DNA from: an uncultured Lachnospiraceae bacterium
GTDB taxonomy: Bacteria; Bacillota; Clostridia; Lachnospirales; Lachnospiraceae
Direction of reading: 5' to 3'
Assembly (NCBI GenBank): GCA_900544685.1
Contig: UQWA01000029.1
Span: forward strand, 1 to 37,855
DNA length: 37,855 nt
Shown here one piece after another: positions 1 through 8,671 of this stretch. The notes beneath the pieces were generated by a model that was not told the DNA's origin, ran no database searches, and was given only the letters and a program-made list of their open reading frames with translations. The position numbers and the translations under genes are program-made. Positions within the stretch are counted from its first letter, which is position 1, and the number at the start of each line of letters is the position of its first letter.

Positions 1-244
1 ATGCTGCTTCCGTTGTTACTTCTTCGGTTTCTGTCTCTGTCTCAGATGCTGCTTCTGTGGTTGCTTCTTCTGTTGCAGCTTCTGTTGTTTCAGCTTCGCT
101 TGCCGTCTCAGATTCCGCTTCTGTTGTTACGGCTTCGGTTGCTGCCTCTGTGGCTGCTTTTTCCGTCTCTTTTTCATTACCAGCGCATCCGGTTGCTGCA
201 AGCGCAACACACGCCAGTAATGCTACTACTGTTTTTCTTTTCAT
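1..244 (-). CDS. Lipoprotein with Ala/Thr/Glu-rich tract, partial (3' end beyond window)
   Basis: The frame is open from an ATG at 244 to the left edge of the window, so about 81 codons are visible and the C-terminal part is missing. The N-terminus is MKRKTVVALLACVALAATGC, a short signal peptide ending in a lipobox (ATG-C), so the mature protein should be lipidated and anchored outside the membrane. After the Cys comes low-complexity sequence made almost only of Ala, Thr, Glu, Ser and Val, typical of a linker between lipid anchor and a folded domain that is not visible here. An AGAGAGGATAGG stretch upstream serves as ribosome site. The function cannot be told; substrate-binding or cell-wall lipoproteins often begin like this. 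Confidence 0.8.
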   Translation of the reverse strand, partial: MKRKTVVALLACVALAATGCAGNEKETEKAATEAATEAVTTEAESETASEAETTEAATEEATTEAASETETETEEVTTEAA

Positions 245-338
245 TTTCCTATCCTCTCTTCTTCCACACTTTGATTCTATCCCTCTTTATGCAAAAGGCT
301 CCGCCATATTACATATCTTCATATATTCCTGACCCCTT

Positions 339-1928
339 TTACAAATCCGGCACCGGAAGTGGTCTGTCAGGATCCAGTACTTTGCTGGCATCAAATAAAT
401 CTGCTGTCATTGGATTATCTGAAATCGCATCATTATAAATACGATAACCGTCCAGATTTCTTCTTCCCTGATGCAGATATTCAGATGTTACTGTCGTAGT
501 ATACGGTACAGAGTCTACAGGACAGTAAATATCAAATCCCTTACTCTTAAAATAAGTATATTTTGCATTATCTTCTGTATAACCACTGGAAGAAATATCT
601 GCCCCATGAGCAAAAATAATGGCATCTGTCTCACCAATCAGTGGTGATACATATTCAAACCATCTCTCGGTATCTCTCACCAGATCATCATAATCCGTCT
701 CGCCTACATTCTTATGACCCCAAGTGTGGCTTGCAAATTCCCATCCGTCAGCTTTCATAGCCTCTACCACTTTTTTAGCGTCTTCACATTCCTGCTCCCA
801 GTCAAAATCCGGATGGTTCGCCAGCCATTCTGACTGAAGATCATCCCTGTAGTAAACCTCTGAATTTGTATTGTGGTCTTCACTGTATGTTCCGTCTGTA
901 CGATATCCCAGAATTCCATTATAACCTGTAAGAGCAATAATACCTCTTGCTCCCTTATAGCATCCATCCGGATGTTCTTCCAGGAAGGCATCCAATCTCG
1001 GCACTGCATCATAGGCACCTGTCACCACGGTACCGTCATCCTGCACATACTCACAGGTAGGCTTGCCATTCTCATCCAGAACAATCTTTGATGCTACCCC
1101 ATGATTGTCATAGGTATGGTAATAACACAGATCATCCAGTGAAAGTACAAATGCCTTCTTTCCTTCCGGCAGATAAATGTTATTTGGCTCAATCGTTACC
1201 GATCCGTCTTCATTCGTAGTCTTCTTAATCAGATCGTGAATACTTACCAGCACATAACCCCTGTCATACATTTCCTGCGTAATCTCATCAAATTCTGAAA
1301 TGGTAGTCATCCACTGCTGCCATCCTGCATAACCATCCAAATCCGGATTAAATGCCTTAGATGGATCTACTACTAATGTATGATAGAAAACATGAGTAAC
1401 ATCTTCCGGTGCAATTGCCACGCATGCTGCCTTCTGTGCCTTATACTCGGATACCTTTTGCTGCAGATCTGTTCTGACTGCATATAAATTAGAAGCCTTC
1501 AGATGCTTCGCTGCACCGTCGTAGTCATAAGATACTGCCATGGCGTCAGCTTCAGCAATCAACTGTGCTGCCTCTTCATCAGAATGATCCTCTGTCTCGG
1601 TTTCCGTCTCTGTCGGTGCTTCTGTCTCCGTTTCACTCTCCGTCTCAGTCTCAAACCATCCGGACGGGAGTTTCTCTTTTATACTGTCAGGCAGTGCATC
1701 TTTGCCCGTCTGAATCAATCCGGACACTGCATTTCCTGCTGTTCCCAAACTGTTCTTTATCAACTCCGGATTTACTTTGCTGTTACCAAAAACAATATAA
1801 TAGCCAACTCCTGCTATGACCAGAATCAGAAAAAGAAGAATCATGACCCCCATCGTCCTTTGTCTTCTCTTACGCTTCTTCCTTCTTGCAGCACGTGCCT
1901 GTGTGTCTTCATCATACCCCATAAGCAT
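339..1928 (-). CDS. Membrane-anchored polysaccharide deacetylase (NodB-fold) family protein
   Basis: 529 aa. A basic N-terminus (RRKKRKRRQR) is followed by one membrane segment at about residues 27-48, then a Thr/Glu-rich linker near residues 95-115, then a polysaccharide-deacetylase-type domain in the C-terminal two thirds. The NodB-like motifs visible are LSLDDLCYY (the Asp pair of motif 1) and FASHTWGHKNVG (the His-x-x-x-His metal motif 2). Family members remove acetyl groups from cell-wall or extracellular polysaccharide; the substrate here is unknown. The first ATG (1928) and the one at 1922 are both possible; an AAGGG site lies 4 and 10 nt upstream of them respectively. It faces the divergent gene at 2082 across about 150 bp and runs toward the edge lipoprotein, which may share its transcript. 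Confidence 0.85.
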   Translation of the reverse strand: MLMGYDEDTQARAARRKKRKRRQRTMGVMILLFLILVIAGVGYYIVFGNSKVNPELIKNSLGTAGNAVSGLIQTGKDALPDSIKEKLPSGWFETETESETETEAPTETETETEDHSDEEAAQLIAEADAMAVSYDYDGAAKHLKASNLYAVRTDLQQKVSEYKAQKAACVAIAPEDVTHVFYHTLVVDPSKAFNPDLDGYAGWQQWMTTISEFDEITQEMYDRGYVLVSIHDLIKKTTNEDGSVTIEPNNIYLPEGKKAFVLSLDDLCYYHTYDNHGVASKIVLDENGKPTCEYVQDDGTVVTGAYDAVPRLDAFLEEHPDGCYKGARGIIALTGYNGILGYRTDGTYSEDHNTNSEVYYRDDLQSEWLANHPDFDWEQECEDAKKVVEAMKADGWEFASHTWGHKNVGETDYDDLVRDTERWFEYVSPLIGETDAIIFAHGADISSSGYTEDNAKYTYFKSKGFDIYCPVDSVPYTTTVTSEYLHQGRRNLDGYRIYNDAISDNPMTADLFDASKVLDPDRPLPVPDL

Positions 1929-2023
1929 TCATCCCTTCATTGCACATATTCTAATCTACTTTACCATAAGTCTTCCCAAAAAACAATAATATCACAGATT
2001 TTTCATAGATATCAGAATGCTTA

Positions 2024-2052
2024 TTGCACTTTTAAAAAAAGAATGTTAGAAT
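2024..2052 (+). promoter_or_regulatory. Predicted sigma-A promoter of the 166-aa membrane protein
   Basis: TTGCAC (2024-2029), 17 bp spacer, TAGAAT (2047-2052). Transcription would begin near 2059, giving a short leader before the ATG at 2082. Confidence 0.6.
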
Positions 2053-2081
2053 AGAAAAAGCGAATTTAGAGGAGGGGAAAA

Positions 2082-2582
2082 ATGACATTACTTAACGTAT
2101 TAATCATTATTCTTGTCGTTTTGGTCGTTGCTCTCGGAGTCCTGTATTATTTCGGCAGAAAAGCCCAGAAGAAACAGGCTGAGCAGATGGAACAGATGGA
2201 AGCTGTGAAACAGACCGTTTCCATGCTGATAATTGACAAGAAGATGCTTCGCTTAAAAGACTCCGGACTTCCTCAGATGGTCATCGACCAGACTCCAAAG
2301 CTTATGAGACGTTCCAAGCTTCCGATTGTAAAAGCAAAAGTTGGTCCTAGGATCATGACACTGGTTGCCGATGCAAAAGTGTATGATGTTATTCCAGTAA
2401 AAAAGGAAGTAAAAGCCACCGTAAGCGGTATTTATATTACGGATGTCCGTGGAGTAAGAGGTCCGCTGGAGCAGCCTGTGAAGAAAAAGGGATTTTTCGC
2501 GAAGATCCGCAGCAAGGCACAGAATACTCTGGATAAAGAAGCAGAAGCAAACAAATCTGCAAAATCCAAAAAGAAAAAATAA
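2082..2582 (+). CDS. Single-pass membrane protein of unknown function
   Basis: 166 aa, start fixed by a strong GAGGAGGGG site 5 nt upstream of the ATG. A hydrophobic segment at residues 3-24 is followed by a Gln/Glu/Met-rich charged stretch (about 28-45), a middle part rich in Val/Lys that looks like short beta strands (about 80-130), and a very basic Lys-rich tail ending in KKKK. There is no recognisable catalytic motif. The protein looks like a membrane anchor with a small cytoplasmic domain. It is a single-gene unit with its own promoter and terminator, one of only two plus-strand genes here. I do not recognise the family beyond thinking similar proteins occur in related Lachnospiraceae. 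Confidence 0.8.
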   Translation: MTLLNVLIIILVVLVVALGVLYYFGRKAQKKQAEQMEQMEAVKQTVSMLIIDKKMLRLKDSGLPQMVIDQTPKLMRRSKLPIVKAKVGPRIMTLVADAKVYDVIPVKKEVKATVSGIYITDVRGVRGPLEQPVKKKGFFAKIRSKAQNTLDKEAEANKSAKSKKKK

Positions 2583-2589
2583 AGTATGA

Positions 2590-2631
2590 AAAAGGGCGCA
2601 TGAAAACGAAAGTTTTTTTATGTGCCCTTTT
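2590..2631 (+). terminator. Intrinsic terminator after the 166-aa membrane protein gene
   Basis: AAAGGGCGCAT pairs with ATGTGCCCTTT, with one G-T pair, and a T run ends the 3' arm. It starts a few bases after the stop codon. Confidence 0.8.
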
Positions 2632-2647
2632 ACTGTGACACAAAAAA

Positions 2648-2684
2648 GACCTTGAGGGACTGGATGAACCAGTCCGGCAAGGTC
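2648..2684 (-). terminator. Intrinsic terminator downstream of ppdK (may work both ways)
   Basis: Nested stems GACCTTG/CAAGGTC (2648-2654 with 2678-2684) and GGACTGG/CCAGTCC (2657-2663 with 2669-2675), with a run of six T on the minus-strand side and five T on the plus side. Confidence 0.75.
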
Positions 2685-2772
2685 AGTTTTTATGTTTGGA
2701 CAATAATGGGCTATGTAATTTGCCCCTTAACAGGATATTTTACTTTGCCTGTTGACAAAACAACAGTCCCTT

Positions 2773-5397
2773 TTACATCTCTGCGATGGCAGCCTGCGCT
2801 GCGGCAAGTCTGGCAATTGGCACTCTGAACGGTGAACAGGATACATAATCCAGTCCAATCTTGTGGCAGAATTCTACGGATGACGGATCGCCGCCGTGTT
2901 CGCCACAGATACCGATATGCAAGTTCGGGTTTTCTCCCTTACCAAGCTGAATCGCCATCTCCATCAGTTTGCCGACACCATTCTGGTCAAGTTTTGCAAA
3001 TGGGTCATTTTCGAAGATCTTTCTCTCGTAATATGCTTCCAGGAACTTACCTGCATCATCACGGGAGAATCCAAAAGTCATCTGTGTCAGGTCGTTGGTT
3101 CCGAAACAGAAGAAGTCCGCATCTTTTGCGATCTCATCTGCTGTCAGAGCTGCACGAGGAATCTCGATCATGGTACCTACCTGATACTTCAGATCTGCGC
3201 CTGCTGCTGCGATCTCCTCATTGGCGGTATCTACAACAGTCTTCTTTACAAAACGAAGCTCTTTGTCATCACCAATCAGTGGAATCATGATTTCCGGACA
3301 GATCTTCCAGTCTGGATGTTTCTTCTTCACATTGATAGCTGCACGGATGACAGCTCTTGTCTGCATCTTGGCGATCTCCGGATAAGTAACTGCCAGACGA
3401 ACTCCACGATGTCCCATCATTGGATTGAATTCATGCAGAGAATCAATGATGCCCTTGATCTGATCTACAGTCTTGCCCTGGGAATCAGCCAGCTTCTGAA
3501 TATCTTCGTCTGTCTGTGGTACAAATTCATGCAGAGGCGGATCCAGGAAACGGATAGTTACCGGGTTGCCTTCCAGTGCTTCGTAAAGCTTCTCAAAGTC
3601 ACTCTGCTGAACCGGAAGGATCTTTTCCAGTGCTGCTTCTCTTTCTTCTACGGTATCGGAGCAGATCATCTCACGGAATGCATCGATTCGGTCTCCTTCA
3701 AAGAACATATGCTCGGTACGGCAAAGTCCGATTCCTTCTGCACCCAGTTCTCTTGCTTTCTTAGCATCTGCAGGTGTATCTGCATTGGTTCTTACTTTCA
3801 GTTTTCTATATTTGTCAGCCCATCCCATGATACGTCCGAATTCTCCGGCAATGGTAGCGTCTACGGTCTTGATGACACCATCATAGATATTACCGGTGGA
3901 ACCGTCGATGGAGATCCAGTCTCCTTCATGGTATTCTTTTCCTGCCAGTGTGAACTTCTTGTTAGCTTCGTCCATATGGATGTCACCACATCCGGATACG
4001 CAACAGGTTCCCATGCCACGTGCTACTACTGCTGCATGGCTGGTCATACCGCCACGAACGGTCAGAATACCCTGGGAAGCCTTCATACCTTCGATATCTT
4101 CCGGTGACGTTTCAAGACGAACCAGAACCACTTTTTTGCCCATTGCATGCCATTCTTTTGCATCATCTGCTGTAAATACAATCTGTCCGCATGCTGCTCC
4201 CGGTGATGCTCCCAGTGCTTTTGCAACCGGAACAGCTTTAACCAGAGCTGTCTTGTCAAACTGTGGATGAAGCAGCGTATCCAGATTTCTTGGATCGATC
4301 ATGGCTACTGCCTTCTGTTCTGTGATCATACCTTCATCTACCAGATCGCAGGCAATCTTCAGAGCTGCCTGGGCTGTTCTCTTACCGTTACGTGTCTGCA
4401 GCATGTACAGCTTTCTGTCTTCAATAGTAAACTCCATATCCTGCATATCACGGTAGTGATCTTCCAGTGTCGCACAGATCTTGGTAAACTGATCGTATAC
4501 TTCCGGCATAACTTCCTTTAACTGGTCAATTCTCTGAGGGGTTCTCACACCTGCAACTACGTCTTCCCCCTGAGCGTTCATCAGGAATTCACCCATCAGG
4601 TGTTTTTCTCCTGTAGCCGGGTCACGGGTAAATGCAACACCGGTTCCGGATGTCTCACCCATGTTTCCAAATGCCATCATCTGTACATTTACAGCAGTTC
4701 CCCAGGAATATGGAATATCGTTGTCACGACGGTATACATTGGCGCGAGGGTTGTCCCAGGAACGGAATACGGCTTTGATGGCTTCCATGAGCTGAACCTT
4801 CGGATCTGTCGGGAAGTCTGCGCCGATTTTCTCTTTATATTCTGCCTTGAACTGATTAGCCAGCTCTTTTAAGTCTTCTGCTGTCAGTTCTACGTCCTGT
4901 GTCACACCCTTTGCAAGCTTCATCTTGTCGATAAGCTCTTCAAAGTACTTCTTTCCTACTTCCATTACAACATCAGAGAACATCTGGATAAATCTGCGGT
5001 AGCAGTCCCATGCCCATCTTGGATTACCTGACTTATCAGCCAGTACTTCTACTACTTCTTCATTCAACCCAAGATTCAAAATGGTATCCATCATACCCGG
5101 CATAGATGCTCTTGCTCCGGATCTGACAGATACCAGCAATGGATTCTCCTTATCCCCAAACTTCTTCCCTGTGATCTCTTCCATCTTCTCGATGTATTCC
5201 ATAATCTGACCCTGAATCTCATCGTTAATTTTCTGACCATCTTCGTAATACTGCGTACATGCCTCAGTTGTGATCGTGAATCCCTGCGGCACAGGAAGTC
5301 CCAAGTTGGTCATCTCGGCCAGATTCGCACCCTTTCCTCCAAGAAGGTTTCTCATATCCGCATTACCTTCTTTGAACAAATAAACCCATTTTGTCAT
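2773..5397 (-). CDS. ppdK: Pyruvate, phosphate dikinase
   Basis: 874 aa, the same length as the well-studied Clostridium symbiosum enzyme. It interconverts pyruvate + ATP + Pi with PEP + AMP + PPi in the cytoplasm. The N-terminal nucleotide-binding domain starts with MTKWVYLFKEG and GGKGANLAEM. The phosphohistidine motif is GGMTSHAAVVARGMG near residue 450, and the C-terminal PEP/pyruvate barrel contains ELGAEGIGLCRTEHMF, MGHRGVRL and FGTNDLTQMTFGFSRDD. The start is the ATG at 5397, with AGGAGG 9 nt upstream; the in-frame TTG at 5403 lies too close to that site. In fermenting Firmicutes this enzyme supports PPi-linked glycolysis or PEP formation. The gene stands alone with its own promoter, leader and terminator. 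Confidence 0.98.
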   Translation of the reverse strand: MTKWVYLFKEGNADMRNLLGGKGANLAEMTNLGLPVPQGFTITTEACTQYYEDGQKINDEIQGQIMEYIEKMEEITGKKFGDKENPLLVSVRSGARASMPGMMDTILNLGLNEEVVEVLADKSGNPRWAWDCYRRFIQMFSDVVMEVGKKYFEELIDKMKLAKGVTQDVELTAEDLKELANQFKAEYKEKIGADFPTDPKVQLMEAIKAVFRSWDNPRANVYRRDNDIPYSWGTAVNVQMMAFGNMGETSGTGVAFTRDPATGEKHLMGEFLMNAQGEDVVAGVRTPQRIDQLKEVMPEVYDQFTKICATLEDHYRDMQDMEFTIEDRKLYMLQTRNGKRTAQAALKIACDLVDEGMITEQKAVAMIDPRNLDTLLHPQFDKTALVKAVPVAKALGASPGAACGQIVFTADDAKEWHAMGKKVVLVRLETSPEDIEGMKASQGILTVRGGMTSHAAVVARGMGTCCVSGCGDIHMDEANKKFTLAGKEYHEGDWISIDGSTGNIYDGVIKTVDATIAGEFGRIMGWADKYRKLKVRTNADTPADAKKARELGAEGIGLCRTEHMFFEGDRIDAFREMICSDTVEEREAALEKILPVQQSDFEKLYEALEGNPVTIRFLDPPLHEFVPQTDEDIQKLADSQGKTVDQIKGIIDSLHEFNPMMGHRGVRLAVTYPEIAKMQTRAVIRAAINVKKKHPDWKICPEIMIPLIGDDKELRFVKKTVVDTANEEIAAAGADLKYQVGTMIEIPRAALTADEIAKDADFFCFGTNDLTQMTFGFSRDDAGKFLEAYYERKIFENDPFAKLDQNGVGKLMEMAIQLGKGENPNLHIGICGEHGGDPSSVEFCHKIGLDYVSCSPFRVPIARLAAAQAAIAEM

Positions 5398-5500
5398 ACT
5401 CAAATTCCTCCTAATCTGAATTGCGAAAATAAGGCTGCTCCCACACAGCCATATTTCTTCGCAACAACAGGATTACTTCGAAATAAAAACTCCTAAGCGC

Positions 5501-5527
5501 AAAAAACACCGGTTATTTTCCCGGTGT
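5501..5527 (-). terminator. Early terminator inside the ppdK leader (possible attenuator)
   Basis: ACACCGG (5506-5512) pairs with CCGGTGT (5521-5527) around an 8-nt loop. Read on the minus strand it is followed at once by six T. It lies about 100 bp before the ppdK ATG and about 25-50 nt after the predicted transcription start, so ppdK mRNA must read through it. Confidence 0.65.
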
Positions 5528-5559
5528 GATTTACTACCCTGTTGTAGCTGCACATAATT

Positions 5560-5587
5560 AGCATAACATATTAAACAAATTAGTCAA
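5560..5587 (-). promoter_or_regulatory. Predicted ppdK promoter
   Basis: On the minus strand: TTGACT (5587-5582), 16 bp spacer, TATGCT (5565-5560). The predicted start near 5553 gives a leader of about 155 nt that begins with the arm CTACAACAGG and contains the terminator at 5501-5527. The rest of the stretch 5590-5765 is very AT-rich and holds no gene I can see. Confidence 0.6.
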
Positions 5588-5765
5588 GCATTACTTTTGT
5601 TTTTTAGTCATATTTTTGATTATTTTTCCTGTTTTTCGATTTGTTTACCGTGTTTTTGTATATATCGTTATATTTTTAACGCTATTTTACATTATATATT
5701 GCACAACCAGACAAATGTATCACAAATAATCGAAAAAGATTCAAAATGCTATTTCACCTGAACTG

Positions 5766-5800
5766 AAAAAGACCGACACTCCAGAAGGGAATGCCGGTCT
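5766..5800 (-). terminator. Intrinsic terminator after glyS
   Basis: AGACCGaCAcTCC (5770-5782) pairs with GGAaTGcCGGTCT (5788-5800), 11 of 13 pairs, followed on the minus strand by five T. It starts 6 bp after the glyS stop and closes the M16C-era-recO-lipoprotein-glyS operon. Confidence 0.8.
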
Positions 5801-5806
5801 GTATCA

Positions 5807-7204
5807 TTAAAATATAAATTTGTCTGCAAAGTATGCATCCAGTTCGTCGATCTTCACACGAACCTGTTCCATGGTATCACGGTCACGGATGGTGACTGCT
5901 CCGTCTGTCTCAGATTCGAAATCGTATGTTACACAGAATGGTGTACCGATCTCATCCTGACGACGGTAACGTTTTCCAATGTTTCCACGGTCATCAAATT
6001 CGCAGTTGTATTTCTTGGATAGCTGCGCAAACACTTTTTCTGCCCCTTCATTCAGCTTCTTGGACAGTGGAAGAACACCGATCTTAACAGGAGCCAGTGC
6101 CGGATGGAAATGCAATACCGTTCTTATGTCTGGTTTCTCTTCTGTACCAATATTTTCTTCATCGTATGCGCTGCAAAGGAAAGCCAGAACCACGCGGTCA
6201 GCACCAAGAGATGGTTCAACAACATATGGAATATATTTTTCATGCTTTTCATCGTCAAAATATGTCATATCCTGACCAGATACATTCTGATGCTGGGTAA
6301 GGTCATAATCTGTTCTGTCTGCGATACCCCACAGTTCGCCCCATCCAAATGGGAAGAGAAATTCAATATCTGTAGTACCCTTGCTGTAGAAGCAAAGTTC
6401 TTCCGGTGCATGATCTCTTGCTCTCATCTCATCTTCTTTGATACCAAGAGTCTGCAGCCAGTTGATACAGAAAGATCTCCAGTAGTGGAACCAGTCAAGG
6501 TCTGTACCTGGTTCACAGAAGAATTCCAGTTCCATCTGTTCAAACTCACGTGTACGGAATGTAAAGTTACCCGGTGTAATCTCGTTACGGAAAGATTTAC
6601 CGATCTGTCCAATACCAAATGGAATCTTCTTTCTGGATGTTCTCTGTACGTTTTTGAAGTTTACAAAAATTCCCTGTGCAGTCTCCGGTCTTAAATATAC
6701 GGTATTCTTAGCATCTTCTGTAACACCCTGGAATGTCTTGAACATCAGGTTGAACTGACGAATATCGGTAAAATTGTGCTTTCCGCAGCTTGGACAGCAT
6801 ACATTATGTTCTTCAATAAAATTCTTCATTTCTTCCTGAGAGTATGCATCGATTGGTTTCTCCAGTGTAACACCATGTTCTTCACTGTAATCTTCAATCA
6901 GCTTATCTGCACGGAAACGTTCGTGACATTCTTTACAATCCATCAGAGGATCTGCAAATCCACCAAGATGTCCGGAAGCTACCCATGTCTGCGGATTCAT
7001 TAAGATCGCACAATCAACACCTACATTATATGGGTTCTCCTGAACGAACTTCTGCCACCATGCACGTTTTACATTGTTCTTTAATTCTACACCAAGATTG
7101 CCGTAATCCCAGGTATTTGCCAGTCCTCCGTAAATCTCTGATCCCGGATACACAAATCCTCTTGATTTTGCCAGTGCAACAATCTTGTCCATTGTCTTTT
7201 CCAT
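5807..7204 (-). CDS. glyS: Glycyl-tRNA synthetase (alpha2, eukaryote-like type)
   Basis: 465 aa. A class II synthetase that charges tRNA-Gly with glycine in the cytoplasm. The N-terminus has SRGFVYPGSEIYGG and GNLGVELKNN, characteristic of the single-chain homodimeric form rather than the alpha/beta (GlyQ+GlyS) form. Two Cys pairs (CKECHERF and CPSCGKHNF) look like a zinc site in the insertion. Class II motif 2 is visible around SFRNEITPGNFTFRTREFEQME, and the C-terminal anticodon-binding domain contains DDRGNIGKRYRRQDEIGTP. The start is the ATG at 7204, with GAGGAGA 7 nt upstream; a longer in-frame start would overlap the lipoprotein gene ahead. Last gene of the operon. Confidence 0.97.
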   Translation of the reverse strand: MEKTMDKIVALAKSRGFVYPGSEIYGGLANTWDYGNLGVELKNNVKRAWWQKFVQENPYNVGVDCAILMNPQTWVASGHLGGFADPLMDCKECHERFRADKLIEDYSEEHGVTLEKPIDAYSQEEMKNFIEEHNVCCPSCGKHNFTDIRQFNLMFKTFQGVTEDAKNTVYLRPETAQGIFVNFKNVQRTSRKKIPFGIGQIGKSFRNEITPGNFTFRTREFEQMELEFFCEPGTDLDWFHYWRSFCINWLQTLGIKEDEMRARDHAPEELCFYSKGTTDIEFLFPFGWGELWGIADRTDYDLTQHQNVSGQDMTYFDDEKHEKYIPYVVEPSLGADRVVLAFLCSAYDEENIGTEEKPDIRTVLHFHPALAPVKIGVLPLSKKLNEGAEKVFAQLSKKYNCEFDDRGNIGKRYRRQDEIGTPFCVTYDFESETDGAVTIRDRDTMEQVRVKIDELDAYFADKFIF

Positions 7205-7226
7205 ATCATTTCTCCTCACTTTTTTA

Positions 7227-7829
7227 TTATTCATAAAGTATATAAGCAATACTACTGTCTTCTGTCACAGCTTCTGACTTACCAGTCACTTTTACTCCGT
7301 CACTGACATAGCAAATCTTGCCCGGTACATCCACCAGCAATGCTTCACTTACCACCACAGTCTTGTAATTTGTGCCGCTCATCAGGCTGGATCCCCACAC
7401 ATTGCTGCCTTCTGCTGCTTTCCCGTCACTGACCGGAAGAAAGCTTCCCTCAAAAGCATATCCTGCCTGAATGGCTCCGTTAATGTCTCCTACATAGAAG
7501 TCCACATGATTGAATCCGGCATAATTTTGATAAGAATCATACACCAGACGCATCTGTGCCTCTCCGTCTTTGACTTCCAGACTCTTCTTTTTCACAGCCT
7601 TGTCGCCATGACTGCTGTTATAATCTGCGATCTCACTCTCAACAGTACTTTTCAGCTCTTCTTCACTGTAGTAAGAAGCATCAAAACTCTCCATAACGAC
7701 TTCTGTAACCGCACCGTTCTTGCTGACAGACACCCCTGTCACTTCCGGAGAAAAACCTTCCAGCATGCTGCACCCTGTCAGGAAACAACAAAAGCCCAGC
7801 AACGTGGCTAATAAGTAACCCCTTTTCAT
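7227..7829 (-). CDS. Small lipoprotein in the recO-glyS interval, unknown function
   Basis: 200 aa. The start is the ATG at 7829, with GGAGGG 6 nt upstream. A signal peptide with a lipobox (MKRGYLLATLLGFCCFLTGC) predicts lipidation at Cys20 and export. The remainder has alternating short hydrophobic and charged stretches, suggesting a soluble beta-rich domain, with no catalytic motif that I recognise. It lies between recO and glyS, with 22 bp to the glyS start, so it is probably co-transcribed with them. The link may be only positional. Confidence 0.8.
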   Translation of the reverse strand: MKRGYLLATLLGFCCFLTGCSMLEGFSPEVTGVSVSKNGAVTEVVMESFDASYYSEEELKSTVESEIADYNSSHGDKAVKKKSLEVKDGEAQMRLVYDSYQNYAGFNHVDFYVGDINGAIQAGYAFEGSFLPVSDGKAAEGSNVWGSSLMSGTNYKTVVVSEALLVDVPGKICYVSDGVKVTGKSEAVTEDSSIAYILYE

Positions 7830-7925
7830 TGACTGCCCTCCAAAATGCAGTACTTCCCCTTCCTGCATTACAAATCAAAATCATACAATTTCAATTATAC
7901 TAAGAACATGCCCTGTTTTCAACTG

Positions 7926-8669
7926 CTAAATCCGTAAAGTATTTAAAATTTCCAGTGTTTTAAAGTCTCTGTCAATCATCTTCCGGCGAAATCTTTCCTG
8001 CATGGATGTAAATTCACGCTCTACCTCAGGGGATAATGTGAATGTATACAGCTTTTCCAGTGGTGCTGCCGTCACATACTGCATTGCGTATATGGTTGAT
8101 TCCAGTAGTCTTTTTCCTCTCATGCGTGGCAGACAGTTCTGACAGATTACCCCGTTTTTCTCATCCGAGTATCCGCACAGGTTCTCTCCTGATCCACAAC
8201 TGACGCAGAAAAAACTCTCCGGGTATTCTCCGTTGATCACCATGGCACGCAGCTCGTAAATATAACGGATTAGCTTCCGGTCCACCCGTCCATGCTCCAG
8301 TGCACGCAGTGTCACATACAGCAGCTTTAGCAACTCTTTTTCATCGTTATTTTCTCTTGCGTAATAATCTGCGAATTCCAGAAAATACATGCCATAATAG
8401 GCACTTTCAAAATCCAGTGAAAGCTTCTCAAAATACTGGTCAATCTGCGCCTGATAGATATTGTAAGATGTTCTTCCTTCAAAGCATTCAAAAGTCCCAT
8501 AACAAAATGGATTGGCAGCCGCCATCATGGGACTGTTCTGTCTGCGTGCGCCTTTGGCAAAACCACTGATCTTGCCTCGTTCCTTCGTCAGCAAAACAAT
8601 TCGTTTATCATATTCCCCCACCGGTAATGCGGATAATACCATTCCGGTCAGTGTGATTCTGTCACTCAT
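7926..8669 (-). CDS. recO: DNA repair protein RecO
   Basis: 247 aa, normal for the family. RecO helps load RecA onto SSB-coated single-stranded DNA in the RecFOR pathway. The N-terminal OB-fold has the typical start DRITLTGMVLSALPVGEYDKRIVLLTKERGKI and GFAKGARR. The C-terminal half carries a four-Cys zinc motif (CVSCGSGENLCGY ... CQNC). Its ATG lies 2 bp after the era stop with an AAGGA site inside the end of era, so the two are tightly coupled. The era-recO pairing is common in Firmicutes. Confidence 0.96.
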   Translation of the reverse strand: MSDRITLTGMVLSALPVGEYDKRIVLLTKERGKISGFAKGARRQNSPMMAAANPFCYGTFECFEGRTSYNIYQAQIDQYFEKLSLDFESAYYGMYFLEFADYYARENNDEKELLKLLYVTLRALEHGRVDRKLIRYIYELRAMVINGEYPESFFCVSCGSGENLCGYSDEKNGVICQNCLPRMRGKRLLESTIYAMQYVTAAPLEKLYTFTLSPEVEREFTSMQERFRRKMIDRDFKTLEILNTLRI

Positions 8670-8671
8670 GC

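Noticed and set aside
1..438. Leu-rich plus-strand open frame of 145 codons
   Set aside because: It is the antisense of the lipoprotein and the end of the deacetylase gene; the Thr/Glu-rich tract reads as Leu/Ser runs on the other strand. No ribosome site.
2896..4107. Plus-strand open frame of about 400 codons opposite ppdK
   Set aside because: Cys/His-rich composition without motif, no ribosome site, and it lies wholly inside a gene whose reading is certain.
5590..5765. Possible small gene or RNA in the AT-rich stretch before the ppdK promoter
   Set aside because: No open frame with a ribosome site and no hairpin beyond the glyS terminator; looks like ordinary spacer DNA.
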